Source: Gyromitra esculenta
Taxonomy: Eukaryota > Ascomycota > Pezizomycetes > Pezizales > Discinaceae
Direction: 5' to 3'
Assembly (NCBI GenBank): GCA_038503075.1
Contig: JBCAML010000011.1
Coordinates: 248,001 to 312,000 of the forward strand
Length of the DNA stretch: 64,000 nt
Shown here: piece after piece, positions 26,986 through 39,360 of the stretch
How positions within the stretch are numbered: the stretch's first letter is position 1
Layout of the letters: the number at the start of each line of letters is the position of its first letter
Translations under genes and position numbers: made by a program
Notes under the pieces: generated by a model
The model's input: the letters and a program-made list of their open reading frames with translations, nothing else
Databases searched by the model: none
What the model was told of the DNA's origin: nothing

Positions 26986-27789
26986 GGCCAATCTAGAAAT
27001 TTTAAATTCGAAGTAGCTAATGTACTTTCTGAAAGGTTTAAAGATGCCGGGATTTATTATGATTCAACAGTCGATCGAGGATGTGTTGGAAATTGGGCAG
27101 GTGATGTTTTATTGATGTGGAAATAACTGGTAGTGAAATTTGTAATATTTCTAGCTCAAGCTCAAGGATCTTGTACTAGTGGTGGTAGTTGCTTTTGGTT
27201 AGTTACTTATGGTCAAGAATGCAGGTGTAAAGGCACTGCTTTGTGCTAAAATTACAAAATACAATTAGTGTTAGGAAATCTTTTGCACACATAATTGAAT
27301 CTCATGCATGGGTATATATTATGGTGCTCGCTATCCATATATAGCTACTGTACCCCACATCTGAACCATTAGTTCAGTAAGTTGGCTGATAGATTTAATA
27401 TACCCTTACTAGCAAAGTTGGATCACTCTGGTAGAACTTAGGTTTCCCATAGCAGGAATTCGCGGTGGGTATTCAATTCCTCTAAATGCGCTGCAATTTT
27501 GAATAGCGATCGGCGAGCCGTCCCCGAAAAATCAGAGGCCTAGGGACTCGTACCCAAGCCTGCACCCGTAGACATTACAATTCCTCGTAATGGCCCATAG
27601 TATATTCAAAACCGAATACAAGAGCTCGATACGCCACCGGCAGGCTAGCCACAGCTTCTGCATGCCCACAAGCCGGCGTAGGAGACTCTTCGGGTATTTA
27701 CTTCAACTCTAATCCATACACCTTTTGTCTGCGAATACCTTTTTCCATCTAAAACCCAAATATGTACAAAATATGATACATATATGCAA
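26986..27789. other. Spacer
   Basis: No gene seen. AT-rich with a cluster of short frames lacking motifs. Confidence 0.5.
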
Positions 27790-30700
27790 CTAATACATCC
27801 CGCCGAGGATACAATACTCCTCAACTTCGTCCTCCCCCGGCCATCCGGTTCGTTCCTCTCTATATATATCATTACCGCCTAGCCATTCTTCTACAACCCC
27901 CCTCGCCTCGGCAGCAACTGCATCATCTCCCAAGAAGACTCTCGCGGCAACTAGCACGCGCCGCGCCATCGGAGTCTCCATATCGATATCGGCGTTGTTG
28001 TAGCGCATCCATTTAAGAAGCTGTAGGATGTGATCGCGACGGCCCGTGAAGCCGAGGATCCGGATGTAAGCGTGGAGAGCTGCTGGTTCCGGCATTACGA
28101 TCAGAGGTAATGGCTCTTCTTGTGGTTCTTTAGGCGTTACTTCTTCTTCTTCCGTTTTGTCCTGGTTCTGTTCTTTAGGCGTTACTTCTCCTTCTTTTTC
28201 CGTTTTCTCCCGGTTTTGTTCTTCCGCCTCCTCCTCCCGTAACTCTAAAACCCGTTCGAATACCTCGACTACTTTCTCGACAGGCTCGCATTCGTCCCAT
28301 AGTATCTTCAGCTCCGTACCGTTCTCTCGGTAGACTTGGTCTACGAGCTTCAATGCTCGCTCGGCGGCTACGCAGAGTATCCGTAGTGTCTCGACATCTA
28401 GCTCTACAAGTCGGGTCATGCCCTTGTAAAGTTGCCATATCATTTCCACGTTACGATGCTTTACGTCGCGATGCACCCTCACAGAATAGAGCGAGGTGAC
28501 GAGGCCGTTCATAACGGTGTTCCATGCGGGAGGGTACGCGGGTTTGTGTCCGAGGAGGAGCCGGACTGCGAAGTCGGTATAGTCGGTGGAAGAGGGAGCA
28601 GAAGTGTTGTGCGTGTGTGCGAGGAGGAGATGGAGGTAGGCGGTCAGGACTTTTGGCGGTGCGTTGCGGTAATGTCGCTCTTTGTAAGTCTGGGCGCCGG
28701 GCCTCGGCGTATTGGGTACCTCGGAGGGATGGGCAGAGCCTGGCTGTGTTAGCGAGTGATACCAGGTGATTGTAGAGTCAATGATTGTCGAGTGATATAC
28801 TGTGCTTGTGGCTGGTTCGTGGCTTACCTCTTACCATCCGCCTCCATCTCTCTCTGCTCCAAGTCATTAATATCCATTCGCCATCCTCTACGTTCTCTGC
28901 GTTTTTCACCAACATACACAGTAGCCTCTCGCTCGATTTCAGTTTTCCAACCCTCTTCATCATCTTAAACAGCTCTTGCACACGCGGCACCGGCGAGCCA
29001 ACATAAACACCCTTTCCCCGCAACCCGACTACAACCTCCTTCGCATCACCAGCAACCACCCTCTTCTCCCTCTCCGCCACAACGCTCGCTTCCACATCCC
29101 ACCTCCTCAACTCCTTCACCAGCGCCGGACTCGGCTGTCCCCCACTCCTCTCAAAAGAAATCTTAATACTTTCCAACCTCTTCTTCCTCTTCTCCACCAG
29201 CAACCCAACCTTCCTCGCCGCAACAAGCTTCTCAAACATCTCCTCCCACACATCCATCCCCTTCTCCTCACACTCACAAAAGACCATCCACGCCTCCTCC
29301 ACCGTCCTCGTCGCCCTAACCCTCGCCGCCGCGATCCCTATCTTCCCATACCACGTCCTCGTCTGCACTGTCGGACTCCCATCCGTATCCGTCCCCGCCA
29401 ACACCATCGCCCCTTGCTCCCACTTCTGCTGCCCATACCCCGCTGCACACATCCGCTCCAGCACCTGCGCGGCCCTCGACAACTCCGGCGCCGGCACGCC
29501 CATTCCGTCTCTCTGCTGCGGCCACGGCGGCCACGTCGGCCCCATGGCACGCACTCTCTCCGTCTCAGACTTCGTCTTCCGGTGCGCCAGCTGCACGGTC
29601 GCGAGCGCCCTGTACCCCTCTCGCGTGATCGGTATATCCAGCGCCGCCATCTTCCGCAGCAGCAGGAACTGGGAGCGTTGGTGGAACGGCAGGGATCTAA
29701 ATGGGCGGTTGTGGGACGGGTAGGAAAAAAGCGTTAGCAGGCGGTTGTAGGTTGCTGTTAGCCGTGCGCTGTGTTTGAGGGGATGGGTGACCGGGTGGAC
29801 GTGGGTTGTGAGGAGCTGGGCTACAGTTGCTATTGCGGTGGGGTAGGTTATGCGTGCGTGCCGTAGGAGCCGGATGAGTAGTACCAAGCGGGTTTTGGTG
29901 TCGCGCGCGAGGCGGAGGGTGGCAGCTATGTACGGGATGAGGAGACGGATAGTTTTCGGTGGTAGACGGGGGTAGCGGAGGAGGAAGAGGAGGAGGAAAG
30001 GGGGGATGCGGTGGGATAGAGAGGAGGAAGGGGTAATGATCGGTTCGCTGGTTTTTGGAGGTGATTTTTTGAAGAGGCCAAATGCGCGGTTCCAGCTCCA
30101 GAGACCATTGTGTTTCTCAAGCTTTTTCCAGTGTTCAACTCGGGTCTTCCATTCCAAGGTTAGTTGCTGGGTTTTTAGCAACTTCTCTTGCTGCTTGGCC
30201 TCTTCTTCCATCCGCAGGGCTTCCACCTTGGCCCAGGTATCCAGTCGAAGCACGGCGAGGACTCCGCCCTTTGCGAGGAGGATCCACGCCCAGGCCATCA
30301 CGTCTTCAGGCCTACATCCTTGGTCCTCCAAGTATGTCAACACTTCCTGGGTAAACACCCTCTCGGTAGCCGCGCCGTCCAACTCCCACGCTCTCGGTAG
30401 CCCACTCGGTTTCTTCTTAACCGCATAGTAGTAGTAATAAAAAAACAGCTCTGCCACACCCTTCTTCGACAGCCCGGCCCAATGGCGCCCTATAAGCTTC
30501 CTATGCTGCTGCTCCTTCCTCTGCCACACCGACGCCAATGGATCAACATGCGATAAATCTGATTTGCCAGGCGTCACCTCGCGGATATCCGTCGCGAATC
30601 CTAATCCGTGGAGCAGGCCTAAGAGATGCTTCGGGTACGCCCGGTTTTCTTTCTGCGGCGAGTTGATAACGCTGAGGACATACCGCATTATCCCACCACG

Positions 30701-30838
30701 ATGCTTTGGGATCCAGGCACGCCGAAGCTGCTTGTGGCTGCGGCGGGTCCTGGAATCGAGGTGGTGGCGGATGAGGACGCCAGGGGGTCGCCGGTGGAAT
30801 GCTCTGCTCAGAGCTGAGCTGAGGGTGGAGTGTGACAT
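27790..30838 (-). CDS. Large mitochondrial PPR-like protein, two exons
   Basis: Exon 1 30838-28835 (ATG at 30838), exon 2 28743-27790, 985 residues. The intron (28744-28834, 91 bp) has donor GTAAGA and acceptor CTAACACAG, phase 0; joining gives ...RRM-PGSAHPSEVPN. The N-terminus is rich in Arg/Ser without acids (MSHSTLSSALSRAFHRR), a good mitochondrial presequence. The body is helical, with repeated degenerate 35-residue-like units, e.g. VFTQEVLTYLEDQGCRPEDVMAWAW and AWNTVMNGLVTSLYSV...IWQLYKGM, as in fungal mitochondrial pentatricopeptide proteins that act on organelle RNA. Odd: a Tyr run near residues 135-140 and an acidic insertion with a near-duplicated block (EQNREKTE.../EQNQDKTE...VTPKE) near the C-terminus. 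Family call is by pattern only. It shares a divergent promoter region with the gene at 32041. Confidence 0.6.
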
Positions 30839-32040
30839 TCATTGGGTTTATGGCAGCGATTGGGGGGAGGAGGGCCTTTTTTCGAATGTGGGGTGGACGA
30901 GGATTAGTCAGCGCGTGCTTATGTAAGAGGGCTGGTGATGGGATGTGGAGCGGGTGTTTTCGCGAGGAGGGATGGGCAGGGCTGGGGGAGGGAAGCGAAC
31001 CAGACAGGCAGCGGGTACAATGGAGAACGAACATGCACAGGCACAGCCAGACAGACAGCCAGTCGGTCCGAGTGAGACGATGTGCAGGCAGAGGCAAGTG
31101 TTGGTTGCCATCGTCTCCTCCCCATCCGGTAGCCGCCCCCTCCATCTCTCCACTCTGCTGTTTTTTTCACTTCAACCGCAACCCCCAGTTGTCAGCGCTA
31201 CGACCAGTGTTCACCGCCGGGACCCCACACACCTGTTCTGTTTTCTGATCCCCCCCGAACCGGTCCACGACAACAGCCGAGCCCGAGTCTGGCCATCGTC
31301 GTCGCAACTCCCAGCTGTTAGGTACTCACTCTACGCTACTGCTGCACAGCGTTGCGCTGCGCTGCACACGCTGCTACCATCTACGAGTCTCTCTAGAGGA
31401 TTTAAATGGTCGCGTCGACGGTTATGGCTGTGCCAGGTGCGTTCAATGAGTTTCCCTTTGCCTGTTCTGTAGAATACACGCCTCTCGACAGAAAGAGGAA
31501 TCAAGATGAAGATGGAAGAAAAGAATCCACCCATCCATCCACTCACTCGTTCACTCATTCACTCATTCACCATTCACCATTCACCATTCACTCATTCATT
31601 CCCCGCCTTCGCTTTTATTGCTGTCGTAATTTAAGAATCCAATTCCATCCATCCATCAATCTCCTTCTCCTCCTTCCTTCTCTCTTTCTTTCCTTCTTCC
31701 TTTCCTGCTCTGTCCGTTGCCTTACTCTGTTGTTCCAGCCCTACACCACCACCCCTACCCATCCCATCCCATCCCATCCCATCCCATCCATCCATCCCCA
31801 TCCATCCATTCCTGTCCCCCCACGGTTAGCAACCCTCCGCTGCACTGCATCCCCCTCCCATCCCATCTCCAGGTTTGTGACTGACTGCAACCCTCAATCT
31901 CCTGCTGTATGTAAACAGAAACAGAAGAGGGAGCTGCAAACACTGCTACCACCAGTTCCAGTACCACTGTTACCACCACTCCTGTTGCTGCTACACCCCT
32001 TCCGCTGTCCCCTGCTGGCTCTGCTGCAAAGCCACCCTCG
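30839..32040. promoter_or_regulatory. Divergent intergenic region with pyrimidine-rich and CCATC repeats
   Basis: Separates two divergently transcribed genes. Bases about 31530-31860 hold (TCATTCAC)-like and (CCATC)n repeats and long CT-rich stretches, typical of fungal 5' leaders and promoters. Reading frames across it are artefacts of the repeats. The frame of the plus-strand gene is open back to 31915 in Thr/Ser/Pro-rich codons, so an upstream exon or start is possible. Confidence 0.5.
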
Positions 32041-34769
32041 ATGGTCATCCCTGTCACCGCTGATCTCGACCACTCCACCCTTGAAGCCACCAACACTTCC
32101 ACCACAACAACCACCGAGACACACGCAAACTCGACCGCGAACGGGAAGAGGAAGCGCGGTGGGTCTGCAACGCCAGTTCCACAACCACAGCAGTCGCAAA
32201 ATATAAAGATGGCTGGAGACGCCGAGAAGGATACCGTGGCGATGAGGGAAAATTCAGAGGACACGATGGAGAGGAGGAAAACGGTCATGGCTGAGATTGT
32301 CAAGGATTTGTTGGTGGTTTTGAAGGAGTGAGTCCACCTCACCTGATCGCGCGCTCCCCCGTGAATAATCAGCTACGCGTGATTCGTTTCTAACCACCAC
32401 GCAGACACGACCCCGACCTGTCGATTCTCAGCTATCCCATTCCCTCCGCATCCCCCTCTCTCACCCCCGAAGGCCCCCCCAACAAACGCGCCAAACTCTC
32501 TCCGTCGACTCCCAACACCATCGTCGAGAGGCTTGGTGCTGGAAGTTACACCATGCTGAACCCGGTACTAGCAGACATCAACGCCGTCTGCCGTTCGCTT
32601 CTGAGCGCTTCCGCAAATCCACCTCTAAACGGTCGTAGCGCGCTAACGAACGGGAATGGAACGCAGGACGCGATTCCGCTTGTCGCGCAGATTGTTCATT
32701 TTGAGGAGTTTGCACGGGAGGTGATCTCGCGAGAGCGATTGCGGAGGGCAGATTTGTTTGACTTTGCAGAGGAATTTAATGGCGAAGAGGGCGCTGGTGG
32801 GCTAGGCGCTGGTGGGAAAGTCGCGTTGACGGTGATGGGCCATCACGGACCATTATTTTCATCACTTCAGAACTCGATCACAGTTCCCGTACCTCACCGG
32901 ACGGAAACGCTCTCTCGCTCTTCATCCACCTCCGAGTCTCCCAGCTCGACAGCGCCTACATCAACTGCTACGTCTCCCAAGCATGGACCGTTAAAAGTTT
33001 ATCGTGTTGTTGCGCCCCTCAACGAATCCGCTCTCCCCCCACTCATCTCTACTGTCAAAGCCGCATCAAGCGACCCCAAGTCTGCTCTCAAACGCGGCAG
33101 GGAGCCAGAAAAAGTCCTAACACTAGCCGAAGCCTTCCCTCCGACACGCACCCACACGCTTTCGCCACCTAAACCGTATCCTTCCAACAACCCTCCCCCC
33201 ATTGGTCTCAAATGGGGTGGCGCCATGGAACCAGGCGGCGTACCCGCCTCTAATCCATCGTTTACACGCCCAGACCCTACCGGCGAGTGGCTAAGCTATC
33301 GCAATCATCCGCCACGAGACAGCAAGCACCGCCCGCGTCGCGGGGAGCCGATCAGACTAGGTATGGGTCTACCGGCGGATTTTGTGATCGCGTATAGCAG
33401 TTTTGCGCCGACAAAAGACGATTCTGGGGCGAAAGTGCCGAGTCGGATAAGGGAGCGTGTGTGGTGGGAGAAGAGGGGTGGAGAGCTATTTAGGAGGATG
33501 TTTAAGTACGATCCAGGAGTGGGACATTTGTTCGCAGAGTATGACAAGCGGGGGGGCGTATTGGGTGAAGTTGTGGAAGATGATAATGATGCAATGCAAG
33601 TGGAGGAGGAGGATGAAGAAGAGGAGTTTAGGAAAGCGGTGGAGGGCTGGGAGCCGGATACGGATGTGCCCGTTGATTTCCGGCTACTTGATAGTGAAGA
33701 AAAGAATATTGAGGCTGAACAGGAGTCGGACCCGGAGGAGACACTGAAAGAGATTTCAAGCCTACTACAGAGTTTGAGGAGTCACCAGTATATTCGTCTT
33801 TCTACACTTCCGCCTATTCCACCTCCGCGGATCAACACTGGTTCAAATTCGTCTGCTGCTACTACACCCGCTCCAGTTTCTGGAACGTCGCAGGAGCCTA
33901 CCGCTGAAGAGATCTCACTATATAGTACTCTTAAAGCCCGTCTTACTGCTTTAATTGCCTCTCTACCTCCCCATTTTACGGCAACCGTCGATGGCACCCT
34001 CGATGCACCATTGAATGTCTCCACCAAAATTCCCATCTTTGAAGGAGGTGCTCCAGTCTATAAAGGCACTCTTCCGGACGACCCGAAACCCGGTCAGCCT
34101 CCTCAACCCCAAGCTGTCCAAGGCGCTGCTATGGCCGCCCTCAACGCTGCAGTTGGCATGTCCCCCATGTCTCCCGCCCCTGTCGCCGTGATGGGCAGCA
34201 ACACGCCCTCGACAACACGCATGAACGTCCCGGTTCCCGCACCACCAACCCCAACACGCATGCCAGGAGTCCCGCACGTACAAGCCTACCATGGCCACCA
34301 CATGCCACCATCCTACATCCCAACACCTCAGCAATTCCACGCGCATCAGATGCCATCCACAACGCCCAGTGTCACAACTCCTCATCACTACCCATCACCC
34401 TATGCTCCCGCTCCATTTCCACCATCCCAGCAGCAACCACCCCCGCCGCGTGTCGTCGGCCGCGAAGAAACCCGTGTCGTTGGCCAGCAGTTTCATGGAC
34501 ACTCCATGCCGCCGTCGCCGTCGCCCGCGTTTGGAGCTTATGCAGGATACCCCGGCACCCAGACCCCACCCGTTGCGCGTGGGAGGCTCAATGTACCGCC
34601 CCCGCAGGGACTCGCCGCTGTCGGTGTTGGCGTCATGGGAAGCGGGTATAGTGGATACGGGAGGGGCATGGGAGGCGATGAACTGAGGATGGGAGTACAG
34701 CATACGCAAGCTAGTATGGAGAATGGAACAGTGCCGGGGGGGAGGTATGCGGGAAGGAGTAGGAGGTAG
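32041..34769 (+). CDS. Conserved fungal nuclear protein, function unknown
   Basis: Exons 32041-32327 and 32405-34769, 883 residues. The 77-bp intron has donor GTGAGT, branch CTAAC and acceptor CACGCAG; joining gives VVLKEHDPDLSILSYP. Nuclear localisation candidates are GKRKRGG and NKRAKL. A conserved-looking block follows: LGAGSYTMLNPVLADINAVCRSLL, FEEFAREVISRERLRRADLFDFAEEF. Then PTGEWLSYRNHPP, an acidic stretch (MQVEEEDEEEEF), a helical part (EETLKEISSLLQSLRSHQYI), and LKARLTALIASLPPHF near 570. The last 250 residues are Pro/His/Gly-rich and disordered. The mix suggests a chromatin or transcription cofactor, but I cannot name the family. The start is uncertain because the frame stays open for 126 bases upstream. 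Confidence 0.6.
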
Positions 34770-37360
34770 CTGTAATGGTTAGAAGGTGAAAAGTGAATGG
34801 AGAAGGTTTCTGCCTTATTTTGTTTTTTTTCTTCTGGGGTCTATACATTACTGTTATTTAGAATGACGGAACTATTTTTTCTTTATCCTTCTTGTGTTGG
34901 TTTTTTTTTTTCAAGTATTTTTTCAGGGTTTTGAGTTGTGTTTAACGAAAAAGATTTGGTTTTTGAGTGTTTCGTGTTACGGCTGGTGGTGCAGTATGAT
35001 GTAATAAAAAAATGGTCTTCGTGAGGGTGCTATATGCGTTATCTATGTCCCCGGTGAATCTTAGACACCTTGAATAAAAGTGGTTATTAGTACCGTTGTG
35101 TTTGATAGGTTATCTTTGCCCAGGGTCTAATTTCTACATGCAGGTTAGGTCTTCCAAGAACAGAATCAAAGCCATACAAATGTACTTGGCGCTACAGTAT
35201 CATAATTTGTAGAACCTACAAATGCTATAAATTTCCCAATCCAGCAGGGGATACAATACACGCCAAGTTCAACCATGAAGTCACGGAGTATCACTCGCCG
35301 AACAGTAGATTACAAAATACATTGTAGCACGGATTATCTATTATCCGGTGTAGTACGGGTGGGGTCGTACCGTTGCGTGTCTGTGTACGCGTGTGTCTGT
35401 GTGCTTGTTTACTTGTTTACCTAGCCCGGTTGATCTATGTAGTCTAGAGTATGTAACCTGTGTAACTCTATCCACGTTGTTTTTGTATATATCCAGCACT
35501 ATATCCAGCACTATATATATTAGCGAGCATCAATCAATCAATCAATCTATCTCTACTCCACGAGACGGACAACTATGACGGGTATCAATACTAGTATATC
35601 TTACTATAGTCTAGTAGTAAACCCCCACCCCCTTTTTTTAACCCCCGAATACCCTACCCTCTCCACTTGATCGATCGCTATCCTTAAACCCGCACTGCAA
35701 TAGATAGTTTGGATAGGATGTTAGCGGAAGGGGGAAGGGGGGGTGCAAAGGCCGTAGTAAGGAGTATTTGGTCGGGATAGGAAAGAATAGGTCTGTGCTG
35801 TGCTGTGCTGTGCTGTGTCGTGGTGGCTGGGCTCGTTTTTGCTGAGTGGGTGGGGTGCTTTGGAGTAGTGTTGTTGGGCTCTATTTTAGCCTACAGGAAG
35901 ATCTAGGGATGGTATATATATAGGTCTCACATTATTTCTATAGCGACTTCACAGAACAGAAACCCCTAGCGTTCTATCTTCATACTCCTGCCCCTAGTAC
36001 TGTACGTTGTCTAAAAACCCCAGGATTTGCATAGCAGCCAAAACCTCACCCCTTCCCTTCAACAGCCACACTAATACATATATAGAGGTTTTAGAACCCA
36101 ATGTCTCCCCGAAAAGATCCTTGGTCTTTATTTTCGGGATAAATTCACTGTTATCTACATGCTGCGCATGTCATTTTACTACCTTCATTATTCATTCAAT
36201 ACTAATACTAGTATAACCTCCCTGGGCAGATTCAGGGACCAACTAAAGTATCACTCAAAAGCACTGGGGTTATAGGGCCCGGGGTAAGTCTAGCGAACGT
36301 AGCGGTTGCGGTCCTCTCCTCGAGAGACTCGCGGTTGTTTGAACTTCCCCCAGTTTTGCCAAACAACTTCGGTTTACAATATCTATACAGCATTCTGAAT
36401 TGATGAGAGTATACGTATATTTATCAAACCTCGCAAGCGTTAATTGCGTGGGTTGGGGTAGGAACATTGACAGCTCTTGTCGCACTACTATATTCGCTGT
36501 ACTTACTTCTACGTCTTAGTACTATCTTAAGTAATACTATATCCTTGCTGGGGTAGGTATTAAGAGAGAATTGGAGAATCTGTTGAGAAAGTTTGGGGTT
36601 TGGAGTTTTTGTGACTTGGGCAGGATATGTGATAAAGGAGGATCCACTGACTATTAAATTATGAATATAGTATTTGAGATACTAATATATGCCGGATATT
36701 TATTCTACGTTTTGTCTTAACTCTATAGCTCTATTTGTGTTCGTAACAGAGAGTTTAAGAGGAGGGTGGCTGCCATGCAAATTCCTGGGTATATTTGACA
36801 ACATACAATACTTTAGTACGGGCCTATCCCCAAACCGGCGTAACGTTTTTTGACTCCGGTTCAAGAGACGCGTGAATGCTCCATCCGTACCTTGTTTGGG
36901 AGAGATACTCTTCCACGAAGAAGCTAATAAAACAAGTGACGATAACAATCTAGGCCTCTGCTATACAGCAGTCTCATCATACCTCCCAAAAACCAGGAAC
37001 AACCAGATCTATCTCCGCAAAACTCAGCAACCGAGGTTAAGTACCGTAATTCCAGCACTTTTCGTCCCAGGCACCTCAATTCCAAGGAAATTAGAAGTCG
37101 TAGTTAGTCAACCAACCAGCCAACTCGGCTAGGATTAGAACTCCCCTTACCGGCAGCACCCTAACTACTATGCCCTCTGCAAGCAGTGTTCTAAACCACA
37201 ACAAAGCCATATGCACAATACGTATCCCCCATCCCCACGACAAGGGGGGGGGTTTTTTTTTTCAAGGCGATGAATTAAATTTCCAAGGTCACATCCGGAA
37301 CCAGGAACCCCCCCCAGATGCCGATCATCCTGCTCGCGCGGGAAGGGGGGGTTGGGAGGT
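34770..37360. other. Gene-poor spacer with microsatellites
   Basis: No supported gene. Contains T-rich 3' flank, AT-rich stretches, a (TGTGC)n run at about 35792-35818, and homopolymer-like G9 and T11 runs near 37244-37262. Short frames show no domains. Confidence 0.5.
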
Positions 37361-37393
37361 TGACGTCAGTACCATTCGCGAGAAGTGACGTCA
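37361..37393. promoter_or_regulatory. Two perfect CRE octamers TGACGTCA
   Basis: TGACGTCA at 37361-37368 and again at 37386-37393, 25 bp apart start to start, about 270-300 bp upstream of the LEA-like gene. The octamer is the palindromic site of ATF/CREB-type bZIP factors (Atf1/AtfA in fungi, stress-responsive). Direct observation of the sites; their use is inferred. Confidence 0.6.
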
Positions 37394-37661
37394 TATCTAC
37401 GCATCTCTATCCAACTACTTCAACGGCTGATATAAAAATGACATTGCTGTCCCCCCCCAGTCCGACTCGACTATTCTCATCATACATTCGAAAGCACACG
37501 AATAGCGGAAAAGACAAACCTACGAATTACCTCCAATACATCAATACATAACAAAATTATCCCCTTTTTTCTTTACTTAAAAATTTAACTTCCAACGGTT
37601 AGCACCCCATCAAACAAACAATCCTATAAAAACTCCAATCCATAAAAACCCATATCGAAAT

Positions 37662-38198
37662 ATGTCTTCCCTCCTCCGCACATCCGCCCTCCGCGCCTCC
37701 AACATAATCACAAGGTCCGCCGCTCCCTCAGCCGCTCGCCCTCTGTCCACTTCTCCACAAGTCTACAAGTCCATCACTGAGTCCGTCAAAGATGCCGCCA
37801 AGGTCGTTGACCAGACTGCTGCCAATGCCGCTCTGAAGGGCCTCGAGACCGCAGAGCAGATCAGGGATAAGACGAAGGATGTCGTTGGCTCGGCCACGTC
37901 GGGAGGAAGCGTGAGTGAGAAGGCGGGCGAGGTGGCTGGGAAGGCGAAGGAGGTTAGTAGCGAGGCGGCGGGCGCTGCGCAGGAGTATGCAGGGCAGGCG
38001 AAGGGTGCTGCGCAGGAGTATGCTGGAGAGGCAAAGGGTGCTGCGCAGGAGTATGCGGGACAGGCGAAGGGGATGGCGAATGAATATAGTGGGAGTGCGA
38101 CAGGGAAGAAGGAGGAGCTTAAGGGGGCTGTAAAGGGGAAAGCAAATGAGGTTTCTGGTCAGGCGAAGGGTGCTTATCACGAGTCTTCTCGCTCATAG
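37662..38198 (+). CDS. Mitochondrial LEA-like protein with 11-residue repeats
   Basis: 178 residues, single exon. The N-terminus MSSLLRTSALRASNIITRSA, with no acids, is a good mitochondrial presequence; RPLSTSPQVYKS may hold the cleavage region. The rest is very hydrophilic, Ala/Lys/Glu/Gly-rich and repeats an 11-residue unit (AAQEYAGQAKG and variants) at least four times, as in group 3 LEA proteins that form amphipathic helices on drying. The DNA shows matching 33-bp tandem repeats at about 37972-38070. Family role: protecting membranes and proteins during dehydration. Two CRE octamers upstream fit stress or spore control. Confidence 0.72.
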   Translation: MSSLLRTSALRASNIITRSAAPSAARPLSTSPQVYKSITESVKDAAKVVDQTAANAALKGLETAEQIRDKTKDVVGSATSGGSVSEKAGEVAGKAKEVSSEAAGAAQEYAGQAKGAAQEYAGEAKGAAQEYAGQAKGMANEYSGSATGKKEELKGAVKGKANEVSGQAKGAYHESSRS

Positions 38199-38441
38199 TT
38201 TTTTTCTTTCCTTTATCGTAATTTCCTTTTCATCAGGGTTGGTGGGTGGGTGGGATCTGTAAATTGCATGGCGAGACGTATTTTGTAGCATAGTATATCA
38301 GTATTTGCTTCGAGCCTTGGTCCTAGTAACGTTCCTATGCGCATCCATATTCACCATCAGCCTCCAGAACAATGTGGTTAAACCAGTTCGTTACAACACT
38401 ACTACAATACATATCCACAAATCACCCAAACCACAATCCTT

Positions 38442-39360
38442 TCACTGCCCCTTAAACACTGGCCTCCTCTTCTCCCTAAACGCTGCCAACGCCTCGTCCC
38501 TATCCTTCGTCCCCACCACCTCCTCATACGCCCTATCCTCCGCCTCCTCACACCCTCCATTAACCGCCTTCAGCGCAGCCCTCACCGCAATCGGCCCACC
38601 GCCACAAATCTCCCTCGCCACCTCCACCGCACAACCAATAACCTTCTCTCTACCCTCCCCTTCATCACCAACATCCACAATCCTATTCGCCAGTCCAATC
38701 TGCACAGCTTCAATCGCACCAACCCTCCGCCCAGTCAATATCATATCCATAGCCCTCGCCCTCCCTATTAATGCTGGCAGTCTATACGTGCCACCAGCAC
38801 CCGGTAGGATAGCTAATCGAGTCTCTGGTAGCGCGAGCTGTACATGCGGGGACACAATACGCAATGTGGTCGCGAGCGCGAGCTCTAGTCCGCCGCCGAG
38901 GGCCAGCGAGGATATAGCGGATATGGTGGGGATCGGGAGGGCTGCGAGGGTGGAGAGGGTTTTGCGAAGGGTGGAGAGAAACTGGTCTGTGTCTGATTTT
39001 GTAAAGCCAGCGCGTTCCTGATACTATTAGCTTTGGTACGCAGGCAGGCAAGAAGGAAGGAGGGAAGGAGGGAAGGAATGGGGGAGAGACCTTCAGATCA
39101 GCACCAGCGCAGAAAACACCATCTACTTCGCTGCCGATGACTAAGACTCTGGTTTCTGTATCAATGCCGGAGTGGATGGCGGTGACATGGCTGTGGAGTT
39201 CTGCTAATAGTGCGCGTGAGATTGCGTTTTTGGCGGACGGGCGGTTGAGGGTTAGGAGCTTGATTCTGCCGGTGTGGGGAGCGGGGATGGAGGTTGACTT
39301 GATTAAAGGGGCGGGGACGGTGGAGTAGGTCCGCAGGAGGCGGAGGAGTGGGGTACGCAT
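38442..39360 (-). CDS. Mitochondrial enoyl-CoA hydratase (AUH/methylglutaconyl-CoA hydratase-like)
   Basis: Exons 39360-39091 and 39017-38442, 281 residues; 73-bp intron (donor GTCTCT, acceptor ATCAG, phase 0). Presequence MRTPLLRLLRTYST. Crotonase fold: FCAGADLK-ERAGF spans the splice and forms the oxyanion hole. It continues ALGGGLELALATTLRI and LPETRLAILPGAGGTYRLPALIG with the catalytic Glu of hydratases of this class, then the GAIEAVQIGLANRIV helix. C-terminal AALAAFREKR-type end. Reaction: hydration of an enoyl-CoA, most likely 3-methylglutaconyl-CoA in leucine breakdown. Length and motifs match AUH closely; a general short-chain enoyl-CoA hydratase is the alternative. The donor GTCTCT is weak but the protein joins perfectly. 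Confidence 0.87.

Noticed and set aside
28976..29737. Plus-strand 253-residue Arg/His/Pro-rich frame
   Set aside because: Antisense shadow of the PPR-like exon; composition follows the codon bias of the other strand.
31406..32206. Long plus-strand frame of 266 residues
   Set aside because: Crosses simple repeats of the divergent promoter and uses a different frame from the gene that follows.
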